40,994 nucleotides of DNA, taken from Acidimicrobiaceae bacterium (GTDB taxonomy: Bacteria; Actinomycetota; Acidimicrobiia; Acidimicrobiales; RAAP-2). Both the position numbers and the translations under genes were made by a program. The DNA lies in contig DAHUZS010000113.1 of assembly GCA_027315045.1 (NCBI GenBank), positions 1-40,994 of the forward strand, given 5' to 3'. The notes beneath the pieces were generated by a model. The model ran no database searches, was not told where the DNA came from, and was given only the letters and a program-made list of their open reading frames with translations. Below, in pieces: positions 24,283 to 33,056 of the stretch; position 1 is the stretch's first letter, and each line of letters opens with the position of its first letter.

Positions 24283-24918
24283 ATGGCCGATCGAGACCCG
24301 GCGTCGGATGAGCGACCCCGGGCCCTGTGCGACCTGATCGAGCGGTTGTCGGAGGAGCTCGAGAGGTCCTTCGACCGCGACACGGTCGAGCGGATCGTGG
24401 CCGACAGCTGGTCGAGGCGTGCCGCCCGGGCGCCCGGCGGCCGGGCCGAGATCGAGGTCGAGCTCCTGGCGAGAGAGCGCCTGGCGGCCATGGCCCGCCC
24501 GGTTGCCGGTGCCGGGCGCACCCCGGCCGTCCTGTTCCTCTGCACCCACAACGCCGGGCGCTCCCAGATGGCGCTGGGGTGGTTCGCGCAGCTGGCGGGC
24601 GGCCGGGCGGTCGCGTGGTCCGGAGGGTCCGAACCCGCCGCGGAGCTCAACCCGTCGGCCGTGGTGGCCATGGCCGAGCTGGGCGTGGACATCTCCCTCG
24701 CTTTCCCCAAGCCCTGGAGCGACGAGATCCTGGCCGGGGTCGACGTGGTGGTGACCATGGGCTGCGGCGACGCCTGCCCGTACGTGCCAGGGAAGCGCTA
24801 CGAGGACTGGCCGGTGGAGGACCCGGCGGGGCGGTCGCTCGAGGAGGTCCGCCCGATCCGCGACGAGATCGGTGACCGGGTCCGCGACCTGTTGGCCCGG
24901 CTCGGCGTCCCGGTCTGA
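24283..24918 (+). CDS. arsC: Arsenate reductase (LMW-phosphatase type) with N-terminal helical domain
   Basis: A 211-residue protein. Residues 10-72 form a small helical domain (LCDLIERLSEELERSFDRDT...) like the one found in front of actinobacterial ArsC proteins. Residues 82-211 are the low-molecular-weight phosphatase fold. The active-site loop is C87-T-H-N-A-G-R93, followed by C161 and C165 (TMGCGDACP) for the disulfide relay, and EDWPVEDP carries the general acid. It reduces As(V) to As(III), probably with mycothiol/mycoredoxin or thioredoxin. The ATG at 24283 follows GGGGAGGTGACCC. It is the last gene of the operon. Confidence 0.9.
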   Translation: MADRDPASDERPRALCDLIERLSEELERSFDRDTVERIVADSWSRRAARAPGGRAEIEVELLARERLAAMARPVAGAGRTPAVLFLCTHNAGRSQMALGWFAQLAGGRAVAWSGGSEPAAELNPSAVVAMAELGVDISLAFPKPWSDEILAGVDVVVTMGCGDACPYVPGKRYEDWPVEDPAGRSLEEVRPIRDEIGDRVRDLLARLGVPV

Positions 24919-24947
24919 CGGCCCGGTCGCGGGCGCACCGCTCACCC

Positions 24948-25311
24948 TCAGATGGGCGCCCACTCAGCCCAGAAACAGTACTGGTCCCCCCGGACCACGC
25001 TGTGGCACCACTCGACCGGCACTGTGCCGGCGAGGGCCAGGCACTCGACCACCAGGACCGCGCTCGACGCCGTGAGGTGCAACAGACGCCGCAGGTCGGG
25101 GTCGGAGAGCTCGGGTCGGATCTGCTCCAGCCGCCGTGACCTGGACCCGGTCGGAGGCGACCAGCGCGTCGTAGAGGGAGCCGGTGCGCAGGTCGCACTG
25201 GAACAGGCCGCCGGCCCGCTCGGCCGGGAGCCAGGACCGGTGCAGGTTGATCGGCTCATCGCCGACGAACCGGAGCCGCTCGACGTAGACGACCGAGCCC
25301 GGCGAGCTCAA
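24948..25311 (-). pseudogene. GntR-family regulator, UTRA domain remnant with frameshift
   Basis: Two frames joined near 25160 give one UTRA ligand-binding domain. The first reads SSPGSVVYVERLRFVGDEPI and NLHRSWLPAERAGGLF...GSLYDALVAS; the second reads RRLEQIRPELSDPDLRRLLH and ECLALAGTVPVEWCHSVVRG up to a TGA at 24948. The N-terminal winged-helix DNA-binding half of HutC-type GntR regulators is missing. Without it the piece cannot act as a repressor. It is convergent with arsC after a 29-bp gap. Confidence 0.7.
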
Positions 25312-25412
25312 GGACGGTCAGGGCGCTGATGCGCAGGTGGAGGTCATGTGGAAAGAGTACGTACATTCGGAGTTGCACGATTCGGCGGCGATGCCGCCCG
25401 GTTCGACACCCG

Positions 25413-26972
25413 CTACGACCCCGACCGTTCCTCGTACTGGCGGCGGAGCTCCTGCTTGAGCGGCTTCAGGGCTCCGGAGAGGGGCAGGGGTTCGGAGCGG
25501 AACTCGATCGACTTGGGGACCTTGTAGCCGGCAATGGACTTTCGGGCGTGCTCGATGAGCTCGTCGGCGGTCACCGTCGCGCCGGGGAGGGGGACGACGA
25601 CGGCGTGCACCTGCTCGCCCCAGGTCGGGTGAGGGACGCCGATCACCGCGACCTCGGCCACGGCCGGATGGGTGCTGAGCGCGTTCTCCACCTCGATGCT
25701 GTAGACGTTCTCCCCGCCGGTAATGATCATGTCGTTGGCTCGGTCGACGAGGTAGAGGAAGCCATCCTCGTCGAACCGGCCGACGTCGCCGGTGTGGTAC
25801 CAGCCGCCCCGGAAGGCGGCCTCGGTCTCCTTGGGCCGGTTCCAGTACCCGGTCATGAAGTTCGCCGACCGGGCGCAGACCTCGCCGGGCTCGCCCGTCG
25901 TGCAGATGTTGCCGCCCCGGTCCTGGATGCTGACCTCGACCCCGAGCACCGGCCGGCCGGCCGAGCCCAGGCGGGCGCCGCCCACGCGGTGGTCCTGATC
26001 GGTCAGCATGGTGAGGACCGAGGAGCACTCGGTCATCCCGTAGCCCTGCCACAGGCCGACCTGGGGCAGGGTCTCCTGCACCCTTGCGAGCAGCCCGGTT
26101 GGCATCGGCGAGGCGCCGTAGACGATGTCGCGCATGGAGGCGAAGCGTTCGGGGGAGAAGTCCGGGTGCTCGAGGATCATCGCCAGCATGGTCGGCACCA
26201 CGACGGTCCAGTCGACCCGGTGCTCCTCCACCAGGTCCATGACCTGGCCCGGCTCGAACAGGGGCTGGAAGACCGAGACCCCGCCGATGGCGGGGATCCC
26301 GAGCACCCCGGCCATGGCGGCGGCGTGGAACATCGGCGTCTGGTGTAAGAACACCCGGTCCGGCTCCAAGAGGACGGTCATGGCGATGTGGTACAGGTTC
26401 AGCACCTCGGCCCGCTGGCTGAGCAACGCCCCCTTGGGCAGGCCGGTAGTCCCGCCGGTGTACATGAGGACGACCGGGTCGTCCTCCCCGGGCTCGTCGG
26501 GGGGGTTCGGGTGCCCGACCTCGATCAGGTCCTCGTAGCGAACGTCGACCCGGTGGTCGCCGTCGCCGATCAGGACCACCTTGTCCAGGACCAGCTCGTC
26601 GCGGACCGGGGCGATGGCCCGAAGCAGGTGGTCGGCGAACAGGTCGTCGACGAAGAGGACCGTCGCCTCCGAGTCGGCCAGGATCAGCTGGAGCTCACGC
26701 GGCGCCAGGCGAAGGTTGAGCGGGTTGATGATCCCGCCGCCCAGGAACGCCGCGTGGTACAGCTCAAGGTACTGGTGGGAGTTGGCCGACATGACGGCGA
26801 AGGTGTCGCCCCGACCGATGCCGAGCTCCCGGTGCAGTGCGTCGCTCAGCCGGAAGACCCGGTCGGCGTGGTGGGCGTAGTCCGAGTGGTGGTCCCCGTC
26901 GTGGATCCCGGTCTTCGACGCCCACCGCTCCCAGGCCGGCAGCAGCAACCGTCCAGCGACGAGCTCTTTCAT
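25413..26972 (-). CDS. Acyl-CoA synthetase (AMP-binding, FadD-like)
   Basis: A 519-residue adenylate-forming ligase. The P-loop YTGGTTGLPKG is at residues 171-181; downstream are GYGMTECS, YHTGDVGRFDEDGFLYLVDR and ITGGENVYSIEVE. The C-terminal lysine for adenylation lies in SGALKPLKQELR. It activates a carboxylic acid, probably a fatty acid, to its acyl-CoA. The ATG at 26970-26972 has an AGGAGG site and overlaps the upstream WS/DGAT stop by four bases, so it is the third gene of a coupled lipid operon and could supply acyl-CoA to the two acyltransferases. Confidence 0.9.
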   Translation of the reverse strand: MKELVAGRLLLPAWERWASKTGIHDGDHHSDYAHHADRVFRLSDALHRELGIGRGDTFAVMSANSHQYLELYHAAFLGGGIINPLNLRLAPRELQLILADSEATVLFVDDLFADHLLRAIAPVRDELVLDKVVLIGDGDHRVDVRYEDLIEVGHPNPPDEPGEDDPVVLMYTGGTTGLPKGALLSQRAEVLNLYHIAMTVLLEPDRVFLHQTPMFHAAAMAGVLGIPAIGGVSVFQPLFEPGQVMDLVEEHRVDWTVVVPTMLAMILEHPDFSPERFASMRDIVYGASPMPTGLLARVQETLPQVGLWQGYGMTECSSVLTMLTDQDHRVGGARLGSAGRPVLGVEVSIQDRGGNICTTGEPGEVCARSANFMTGYWNRPKETEAAFRGGWYHTGDVGRFDEDGFLYLVDRANDMIITGGENVYSIEVENALSTHPAVAEVAVIGVPHPTWGEQVHAVVVPLPGATVTADELIEHARKSIAGYKVPKSIEFRSEPLPLSGALKPLKQELRRQYEERSGS

Positions 26973-28432
26973 GGGGCGCCTCCTTGGATCGCAAAAGCCC
27001 GGCCGAGCGCCTCGACGCTGGCGCGGATCCCCTCGGTCAACCGGTCGAGATCCGGGCACCGCTCGGCGTCGGCAAAGCAGCCGAAGGAGAGCTCCTGGTC
27101 GTAGGAGACGATCCCGACGCTCAGGTCGAGGTTGGCCGCCAGGGGCACCACCGGGGCGATCCGGCGGATCCTCGCGCCGAGCAGGTACCGCTCCTCGGGT
27201 GGGCCGGGCACGTTGGTCACCACCGCATTGGCGAACGGCTGTCGGTGGCCCAGGCGGGCGGCCGCTTGGACGAGCGGCAGGGGGAGGCGGTCGGCCGCGT
27301 CGACCAGCCCGGCCACCGTCTTGGCCTGGCCGACCGCCTTGCGCCGGCCGGTCATCTGCTTCACCTCGCCGAGCTGGGCTACCGGGTCGGCGATGCCGAC
27401 CGGGAGCGGCACCAGGAACACCGACAGGCGGTTGCCGAGCGAGGCGTGCTCGGTCGCCCTCCGAGTGGAGACCGGGACCGCGACCTGGAACCGCCGGCCG
27501 AGCCCCTCGTCGCGGGCCAAGAAGAGCTGGCGCACTCCGCCGGCCACCGCGCCGAGCGCGACGTCGTTCAGTGTCGCTCCCGCGGCCCGGGCCACCTGCC
27601 GCACCGCCTCGAGCGGGACCTCAACGTGGGCGTAGCTGCGGTGCTGGCCCACTGGCCGGTTGAGGGGCGAGCGGGGGGCCACCGTGGAGGGGCGCAGCAG
27701 CGAGCCGATACCCCGGCCGAGCGCCAGGGCCTGGGAGCGCAGGTGGGCCCGCTCGGAGCGGTCCCAGGCCGACCGGAGGAGATCGAGGCCGACCTCGGCA
27801 CCGAGCCGACCCAGCGACAGCGGCACGGTGACCGCGTCGAGGAGCCCGGCGGCGAGGAGGGTGCCGGTGGAGGGCGGCGCCGACACCGGCTGTGGGGCTC
27901 GCTCGGTCCGGTCGACCTGCGGCGTGGGGTCGGTGAGCAACAGGGCGATGCCGATGCCCGAGACCCCGTCCATCATCACGTGGTGCACCTTCTCGATCAG
28001 CACCACCGAGCCGTCGGCGGCGCCGTCGACGACCCACAACTCCCACAGCGGGCGTGAGCGCTCGAGGACCTTCATCATGAGGTGGGAGCAGAGTTCGGCG
28101 ATCTGGCCGTCGGTGCCCGGGGCGGGGAGCACGATCTCGTTGACGTGGTCGGCGACGTCGAAGTCCTGGTCGTCGACCCAGACCGGTCGGCCGAGACCGA
28201 GGGGTGCGGCGCGGGGGAGCTGGCGGAACCGGGGGGCGAGGGCCAGCCGTTCGGCGACGAGGGTGCGCAGCTCGGCGAGGCGGATCCGGCCATTGCGGTC
28301 GCGCAACGGGCCGGGGTCGAGGTAGGCGATCGACCCGATGTGCATCGGGGTCGGGTCGCGCTCCAAGGCCAGGAAGGCCGCGTCGAGCGCGCTGATCCGG
28401 TCGAGCCTGCACAGGGTGTCGACCGGTCCCAC
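26969..28432 (-). CDS. Wax ester synthase/diacylglycerol acyltransferase (WS/DGAT) 1
   Basis: A 487-residue member of the WS/DGAT family, which esterifies acyl-CoA to a long-chain alcohol or diacylglycerol for storage lipid. The catalytic HHxxxDG motif is H150-H151-VMM-D155-G156. Other family marks are SALDAAFLALERDPTPMHIG near the N-terminus, NVPGP in the C-terminal half (VVTNVPGPPEERY) and a SYDQELSFGCFAD-like end. The GTG at 28430-28432 lies two bases after the stop of WS/DGAT 2, with GAGGGAG upstream; the open frame further upstream is a shadow of that gene. The four-base overlap with the ligase gene suggests coupled translation. Confidence 0.9.
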   Translation of the reverse strand: MGPVDTLCRLDRISALDAAFLALERDPTPMHIGSIAYLDPGPLRDRNGRIRLAELRTLVAERLALAPRFRQLPRAAPLGLGRPVWVDDQDFDVADHVNEIVLPAPGTDGQIAELCSHLMMKVLERSRPLWELWVVDGAADGSVVLIEKVHHVMMDGVSGIGIALLLTDPTPQVDRTERAPQPVSAPPSTGTLLAAGLLDAVTVPLSLGRLGAEVGLDLLRSAWDRSERAHLRSQALALGRGIGSLLRPSTVAPRSPLNRPVGQHRSYAHVEVPLEAVRQVARAAGATLNDVALGAVAGGVRQLFLARDEGLGRRFQVAVPVSTRRATEHASLGNRLSVFLVPLPVGIADPVAQLGEVKQMTGRRKAVGQAKTVAGLVDAADRLPLPLVQAAARLGHRQPFANAVVTNVPGPPEERYLLGARIRRIAPVVPLAANLDLSVGIVSYDQELSFGCFADAERCPDLDRLTEGIRASVEALGRAFAIQGGAP

Positions 28433-28434
28433 GC

Positions 28435-29790
28435 TCAGGCTCCCTCGGGGCCATCGGTCGCCGCTGGAGCGGCGAGGTCGAAGACGGCGTCGAAGCCCTC
28501 GCGCAGCGCGCCGGTCATGCGGGCCGGGTCGTCGACCGCGGCTGGGTCCATGTTGACCCCGATGCAGCCCGACGTCCGGTAGCTGACCAGGGCCACGTTG
28601 ACCGCCGCCCCGCTGGGGGGGGCGAACGCGTACTGGCCGAGGATCTCGGCGCCGGCCAGGTACATCGGTCTGTTCGGCCCGGGCACGTTGGTGGCCACGA
28701 AGTCGACGTTGCGGAGCACCGCGCCGAAGACCTGGGCGAGGACCGGGGTCGGGAGGAGGTTGAGGGCGCTCGCCATCGCGTCGGTCAAGCCGAGGGCCGG
28801 TCCCTCCCGCCACTCGCGCACCGTCGCCGAGACGGCCTCGATCACCTTGCGAGTCGGCCGCGAATCGGTCGGGACCGCGAGGCGCACCGGGACGAAGCGG
28901 TTGCCGCCGGGAGGGTCGTCGGGGCGGCGGACGCTGACCGGCAGGGTCATGCGGAGCCGGTCGACCGGCCGGCCGTGCTCCTCGTGGTAGCGACGCAGGC
29001 CGATGACCACGGCGGCGACGAACGCGTCGTTGAGCGTCCCACCCGAGTTCCGACCAGCGGCCCGCAGCCGGTCGAGGTCGATGTCGAAGGCCGCGAACCG
29101 AAGGCGAGTGGAGCGGGCCCGCAGCAACGGGGACATCGGCTCGCCCACCGGCGCGATCAGCCGGCCGACCCAGCGGAGGGCGTCGAGCGCATCGTGGAGG
29201 GAGCGAGCCGGGGACCGGGCGGCCCGGAGCGTCGAGCCGAGCGCCCCGAGCGGCAGCCGGGTCAGCCAGCCGACGAGGGATGTCCCGGTCGGGTCGGCTG
29301 AGGGCCCGACCGGGGCCCCGAGGTCGCGGTCAAGGTCTCGCTCGGCGTCGACGAGCTCGGCCACCAGGCGCATGGCACCGATCCCGTCGATCGCCGCGTG
29401 ATGGAACTTCTCGATCACCGCGGCGCCGAGGCCGAGCCCTTCGACCACCGTGATCTCCCACGGCGGTCGGGTCTGGTCGATCGGGGCCATGGCGTCCCGG
29501 GCGGCCAACTCGAGGACCTCGGCCAGGGTCCCGGGTCCGGCCAGCCGGACCCGGCGCAGGTGGTAGTCGCGGTCGAAGTCGGTGGTCGCCCGCCACCGCG
29601 GCGAGCCGACGCCGAAGGGCGGCCCTACCACCACCTGGCGGAGCCACGGGAAGCGGTGCGAGGCCAGCGCCAACTTGTCCCGGAGCCGGTTCCAGTCCGG
29701 TGGGCGGTCGAGCACACTGATCGCGCTCACCATCGACCGCAGGACCGGGTCCCGCTCCATCCGCCACAGGATCGAGTCCGAGGCGCTCAT
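28435..29790 (-). CDS. Wax ester synthase/diacylglycerol acyltransferase (WS/DGAT) 2
   Basis: A 451-residue WS/DGAT paralogue. The active-site motif is H130-H131-AAI-D135-G136, and ATNVPGPNRPMYLAG marks the C-terminal half. Its N-terminal region (MSASDSILWRMERDPVLRSM) lacks the 'xMHIG' part of paralogue 1, so acyl or acceptor preference probably differs. I choose the ATG at 29788-29790 because family homology starts there; the frame is open to 29985, and the in-between stretch could be a longer N-terminus. It heads the operon WS/DGAT 2 > WS/DGAT 1 > acyl-CoA ligase. Confidence 0.85.
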   Translation of the reverse strand: MSASDSILWRMERDPVLRSMVSAISVLDRPPDWNRLRDKLALASHRFPWLRQVVVGPPFGVGSPRWRATTDFDRDYHLRRVRLAGPGTLAEVLELAARDAMAPIDQTRPPWEITVVEGLGLGAAVIEKFHHAAIDGIGAMRLVAELVDAERDLDRDLGAPVGPSADPTGTSLVGWLTRLPLGALGSTLRAARSPARSLHDALDALRWVGRLIAPVGEPMSPLLRARSTRLRFAAFDIDLDRLRAAGRNSGGTLNDAFVAAVVIGLRRYHEEHGRPVDRLRMTLPVSVRRPDDPPGGNRFVPVRLAVPTDSRPTRKVIEAVSATVREWREGPALGLTDAMASALNLLPTPVLAQVFGAVLRNVDFVATNVPGPNRPMYLAGAEILGQYAFAPPSGAAVNVALVSYRTSGCIGVNMDPAAVDDPARMTGALREGFDAVFDLAAPAATDGPEGA

Positions 29791-30126
29791 CCCCCGGTCG
29801 GCCGGCCGGTCTTCGGACCCCTCCCTCGGACCGCTCGCCAGCCCTCCCGAGGGGTGCCCCTCGAAGCCCAAGATGCTCGAGGCGATGGCCGATGGCTTGA
29901 TGCGCCCCACGTCCCACTCCGCAAGCGTCGGCCGCGCCCACCTGACGCGGTCCAGGACGCCTCGGCGCCCCGCTCGCGTCCCCATCCTGCACCCGGGACC
30001 GGTGGGTCATGAAGGGCCGAAGGTCCATCACCCCTTGGCCGCCCGGCCCGCGCTCTCTGGCCGCCGGCTCGATCTCATGGTGAAGTGTTGCAGGACCGAC
30101 CGACCCGGCCGAGCCAAGGGGGAACG
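29791..30126. other. Divergent intergenic region, WS/DGAT operon and cyclase
   Basis: This should hold the promoters of both units. No clear TANNNT/TTGACA pair stands out on either strand. If the WS/DGAT 2 protein begins upstream of 29790, up to about 200 bases of this region would be coding. The plus-strand gene has its own GGGGGAA ribosome site at 30119-30125. Confidence 0.3.
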
Positions 30127-31074
30127 ATGAGCGACCTGCCGCGTTACGACGACCTGCCCGCCGCCCCGCAGGGAGGGAGGAGCGCCTGGGGGCTGTTCGG
30201 CGCCGACGACAACCTCGGCCTCGTCAACCTCATGACCCCCGAGCGGGTTGCGGCGGCGGCCCGGCTGGTGCACCGCGGGGCGCTCTTCCCCCTCGACGCG
30301 CCACTCGACGCCTTCTCGCCGGCGATCGCCTCGGGTCGGGGGATCCCCCGCCACAAGGTGCTGCACACCGCGGGGACGATCGGCTTCGACGACGTCTACG
30401 ACAACTTCTTCCCCCAGGCCTCGAGCCAGTGGGACTCGTTGGGCCATGTGGGCTACGGACCCGACGCCTTCTACAACGGGGCCACCGAGGACCAGGTGGC
30501 GAGCGGGGAGCGGAACACCATCGACCACTGGGCCCGTCACGGGATCGCCGGCCGGGGCATCCTGCTGGATCTGCCCCGCACGCTGGCCGACGCCGGTCGT
30601 CCCTACGAGTTCGGGTCGAGCCGGGCGTTCAGCGTGGAGGAGCTGGAGATGGCCCGGGAGCGTTCCGGGGTCGCGTTCACCGAGGGCGACATCCTCATCA
30701 TCCACACCGGCTTCGCCACCTGGTGGGCGGACCAGGAGGTTCAGGCCCGGGCGGCCGTGGCCCGGGCCGCTTCGACGCCGGGGATCGCCTCGGGGGAGGA
30801 GATGTGTCGGTACCTGTGGGACGCGCACGTCGCGGCGGTGGCATCGGACACCTTCGCTGTCGAGGTCTTCCCGCCCACCTTCCGGGAGCCGACCGGCTTC
30901 ATCCACCGCATCCTGATCGGCCAGTTCGGGATGGCCCTCGGCGAGCTGTGGTGGACCCAGGACCTCGCCGACGATTGCGCCGAGGACGGGGTCTACGAGT
31001 TCTTCTTGGTGAGCGCGCCGCTGCACGCCCCCGGGGGGATCGGGTCGCCGCCCAACGCGACGGCGATCAAGTAG
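30127..31074 (+). CDS. Cyclase-family (kynurenine formamidase-like) metal hydrolase
   Basis: A 315-residue protein of the Cyclase/KynB-like family, metal-dependent hydrolases that open amide or lactone bonds. The family's metal motif is seen as Q101-W102-D103-SLG-H107, the QWDxLGH form used by the larger cyclase proteins instead of HxGTHxD. ILLDLPRTLAD and GDILIIHTGFATWW are further family landmarks. The ATG at 30127 follows GGGGGAACG. The gene overlaps the convergent PrmC-like gene by eight bases at its 3' end. Substrate not predictable. Confidence 0.82.
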   Translation: MSDLPRYDDLPAAPQGGRSAWGLFGADDNLGLVNLMTPERVAAAARLVHRGALFPLDAPLDAFSPAIASGRGIPRHKVLHTAGTIGFDDVYDNFFPQASSQWDSLGHVGYGPDAFYNGATEDQVASGERNTIDHWARHGIAGRGILLDLPRTLADAGRPYEFGSSRAFSVEELEMARERSGVAFTEGDILIIHTGFATWWADQEVQARAAVARAASTPGIASGEEMCRYLWDAHVAAVASDTFAVEVFPPTFREPTGFIHRILIGQFGMALGELWWTQDLADDCAEDGVYEFFLVSAPLHAPGGIGSPPNATAIK

Positions 31075-31882
31075 TCACACCCCTGCCGGTTGGAGACCGG
31101 GGCGGGGTCAGCACGGCCTCGATCCCCCGGAGATCGCCCTCGTCGTCCTCCAGAGGTTCGGCGTGGTCGAACCCGGCGTCGGCCAGGACCCGGGCCAGGG
31201 ACCTGTCCTGGCCCCCGCCCAGTTCGATGAGGAGCGAGCCGCCGGGGCGGAGCCACTCGGCCGCCGCCACGACCACCCGCTCGAGGACGTCGGTCCCGGC
31301 GGGTCCGCCGTCTAGCGCCCAGGGCGGCTCGTGGTCGCGGGCGTCGGTCGGCAGGAACCCGAGGGCCTCGGTGGGGACGTAGGGGGCGACGGCGACCACC
31401 ACGTCGAGCCGGCCCCGCAGCTCGACGGGCAGCGGCTCGGCCAGGTCGCCGAGGTAGACCTCGACGCCGTTGGCGGCGGCACAGCGACAAGCCACCGGGT
31501 CGAGGTCGGTGGCCACGACCCGGGCCCTGGGGCGGTGGTTCGCCACGGCCAGCGCGACCGCGCCCGAGCCGGTGCACAGGTCGGCCGCATTGCCCCGGTC
31601 GGGGAGCCGGTTGACGGCCCGACGGGCGAGCGGCTCGGTCTGGGGTCGCGGGACATAGACGCCGGGCTGGACGCGGACATCGACGCCGAGGAACCGGGTG
31701 GACCCGGTGACCCAGGCCAGGGGCTCGCCGTGCTCGCGCCGGGCCACCAGCTCCTCCAGGTGGGTCCGGTCCGCGGCGGCCGCCAGCAGTTCGTCGGCCT
31801 CCTCGAAGGGGGCGACGCAGCCGGCGGCGGCGAGCCGGGCACCCACGGCGGCCCGAAGGCCCTCTTCAGCGCCTCGTGCCAT
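31067..31882 (-). CDS. PrmC/HemK-like methyltransferase with altered NPPY motif
   Basis: A 271-residue protein of the PrmC-related methyltransferase group (N5-glutamine methyltransferase-like). The helical N-terminal domain is followed by VTGSTRFLGVDVRV and YVPRPQTEPL, then the SAM motif DLCTGSGAVAL at residues 101-111. The catalytic NPPY of PrmC, often NAPY in this subgroup, is V165-A-P-Y168, so the Asn that positions the Gln side chain is missing. DHEPPWALDGGPAGTDVLER is conserved with that subgroup. The ATG at 31880-31882 is chosen; the frame upstream belongs to the IS110 remnant, with which the gene almost abuts. Confidence 0.82.
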   Translation of the reverse strand: MARGAEEGLRAAVGARLAAAGCVAPFEEADELLAAAADRTHLEELVARREHGEPLAWVTGSTRFLGVDVRVQPGVYVPRPQTEPLARRAVNRLPDRGNAADLCTGSGAVALAVANHRPRARVVATDLDPVACRCAAANGVEVYLGDLAEPLPVELRGRLDVVVAVAPYVPTEALGFLPTDARDHEPPWALDGGPAGTDVLERVVVAAAEWLRPGGSLLIELGGGQDRSLARVLADAGFDHAEPLEDDEGDLRGIEAVLTPPRSPTGRGVTT

Positions 31883-31896
31883 CGAATGCCCCTTTG

Positions 31897-32870
31897 TCAA
31901 GGCGCGGGAGCGACGCAAGCCGCCGCCCGACGAGTCGGTGTTCGAGCATCGACGAGGAGCCGACGCAAGGCGCGGATGGCTTCGGCTTTGGTGTCGCCAG
32001 CTCCATAGGTGCTCGAGGTCGGCACGTCCGGGCCCAGCACGCAGCTGGGTCACCGCGATGCGGTGCAAGGCGGGGTTGATCGAACGGTTGCCACCTCGAT
32101 TCAGCCGGTGGCGGACGTGGTTGACCGACCAGACCGGGATCGGGGGCGGTCCCGTTGTGGCGGGCAAAGGTCGCCTTGGAGCGGAACCGGGTCACATCGG
32201 CAGGCTCGCCCAGGATCTTGGCGGCGCTGAGCGCCCCGCAGCCGGGGAGGGCCAACAGATGCCCGACGAGTGGCCGCACCCGCTCGGTGATGGTGTGCTC
32301 GAGCTCGTTGATGCGCCGGGCGTCGGCCTCGATGGGGGCGACGAGTTCGCGGCGGTGCAGCACGCAGAATCGGTTAAGGGTGCCCTGGGCGATCTCGGCC
32401 CCGACCCCGAGCTCGTGGAGATGCCAGCCCGGTCGGTTCTGGTTCACCAGGTCCGCTCCGTGGTCGAGGAGCAGGCGGACCTCCCGCGTCCCGCCGGCGA
32501 GGAGCGCGAGGGGGAGGCGGTCCGCTCGGAGGGCCGCCCGGGCCGCCGCCAAGGCGTCGATGGCGTCGGACTTGCCCCGGTCTCGCCCAGCGCGGCGGGC
32601 CGGGCCCCTGAGCATGAGCGGGACCCGCAGCACCGACTCGCCGGCACGCCCGAGGTCGGCTTCCAGGCATCGGGACCGGTGCCGGCAGTCCTCGATGGCC
32701 CAGGTCCGTCCGTCGAACCGGTTGGAGCAGTCAAGGGCCCACAGGTGGCCGGCCGCAGTGGCCAGCACCCCCAGGTGAGCGATGGGCCGCCCCTCCATGG
32801 CCAGGGCGACCAGGGTGTGGGTGCGTTTGTGCGCGTCGACGCGGAGAACAACGGTGGCACTGTTCCCCTC
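31897..32870 (-). pseudogene. IS110-family transposase, frameshifted
   Basis: Three frames in sequence rebuild one IS110 transposase. Frame one opens upstream of 32798 with ATVVLRVDAHKRTHTLVALA (the DEDD N-terminus, including the first Asp), continues with DAIDALAAARAALRADRLPL, and reaches LLALPGCGALSAAKILGEPA in the transposase_20 part. Frame two gives NHVRHRLNRGGNRSINPALH and RIAVTQLR. Frame three ends YGAGDTKAEAIRALRRLLVD and a TGA at 31897-31899. At least two frameshifts are needed and no good start codon is in frame, so the element is dead unless the assembly is wrong. IS110 elements lack terminal inverted repeats, so ends are not defined. Confidence 0.8.
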
Positions 32871-33056
32871 AAGTAGTGGGCGTCGCAGGACCGTCCCCAG
32901 GACACGTCGGGGTCGAGGTTTGGCCAGGCTCCTATCAAGTCACGCCGGTCGGGCCGGCGCGCCCGGCCGAGGGCAACTCCGATGGAAGGCACATCTCGGT
33001 GGGCACCGAAGCGATGAGCCACTCGACCGAGCCGGGGGAAGCCTGACACTCAGCGG

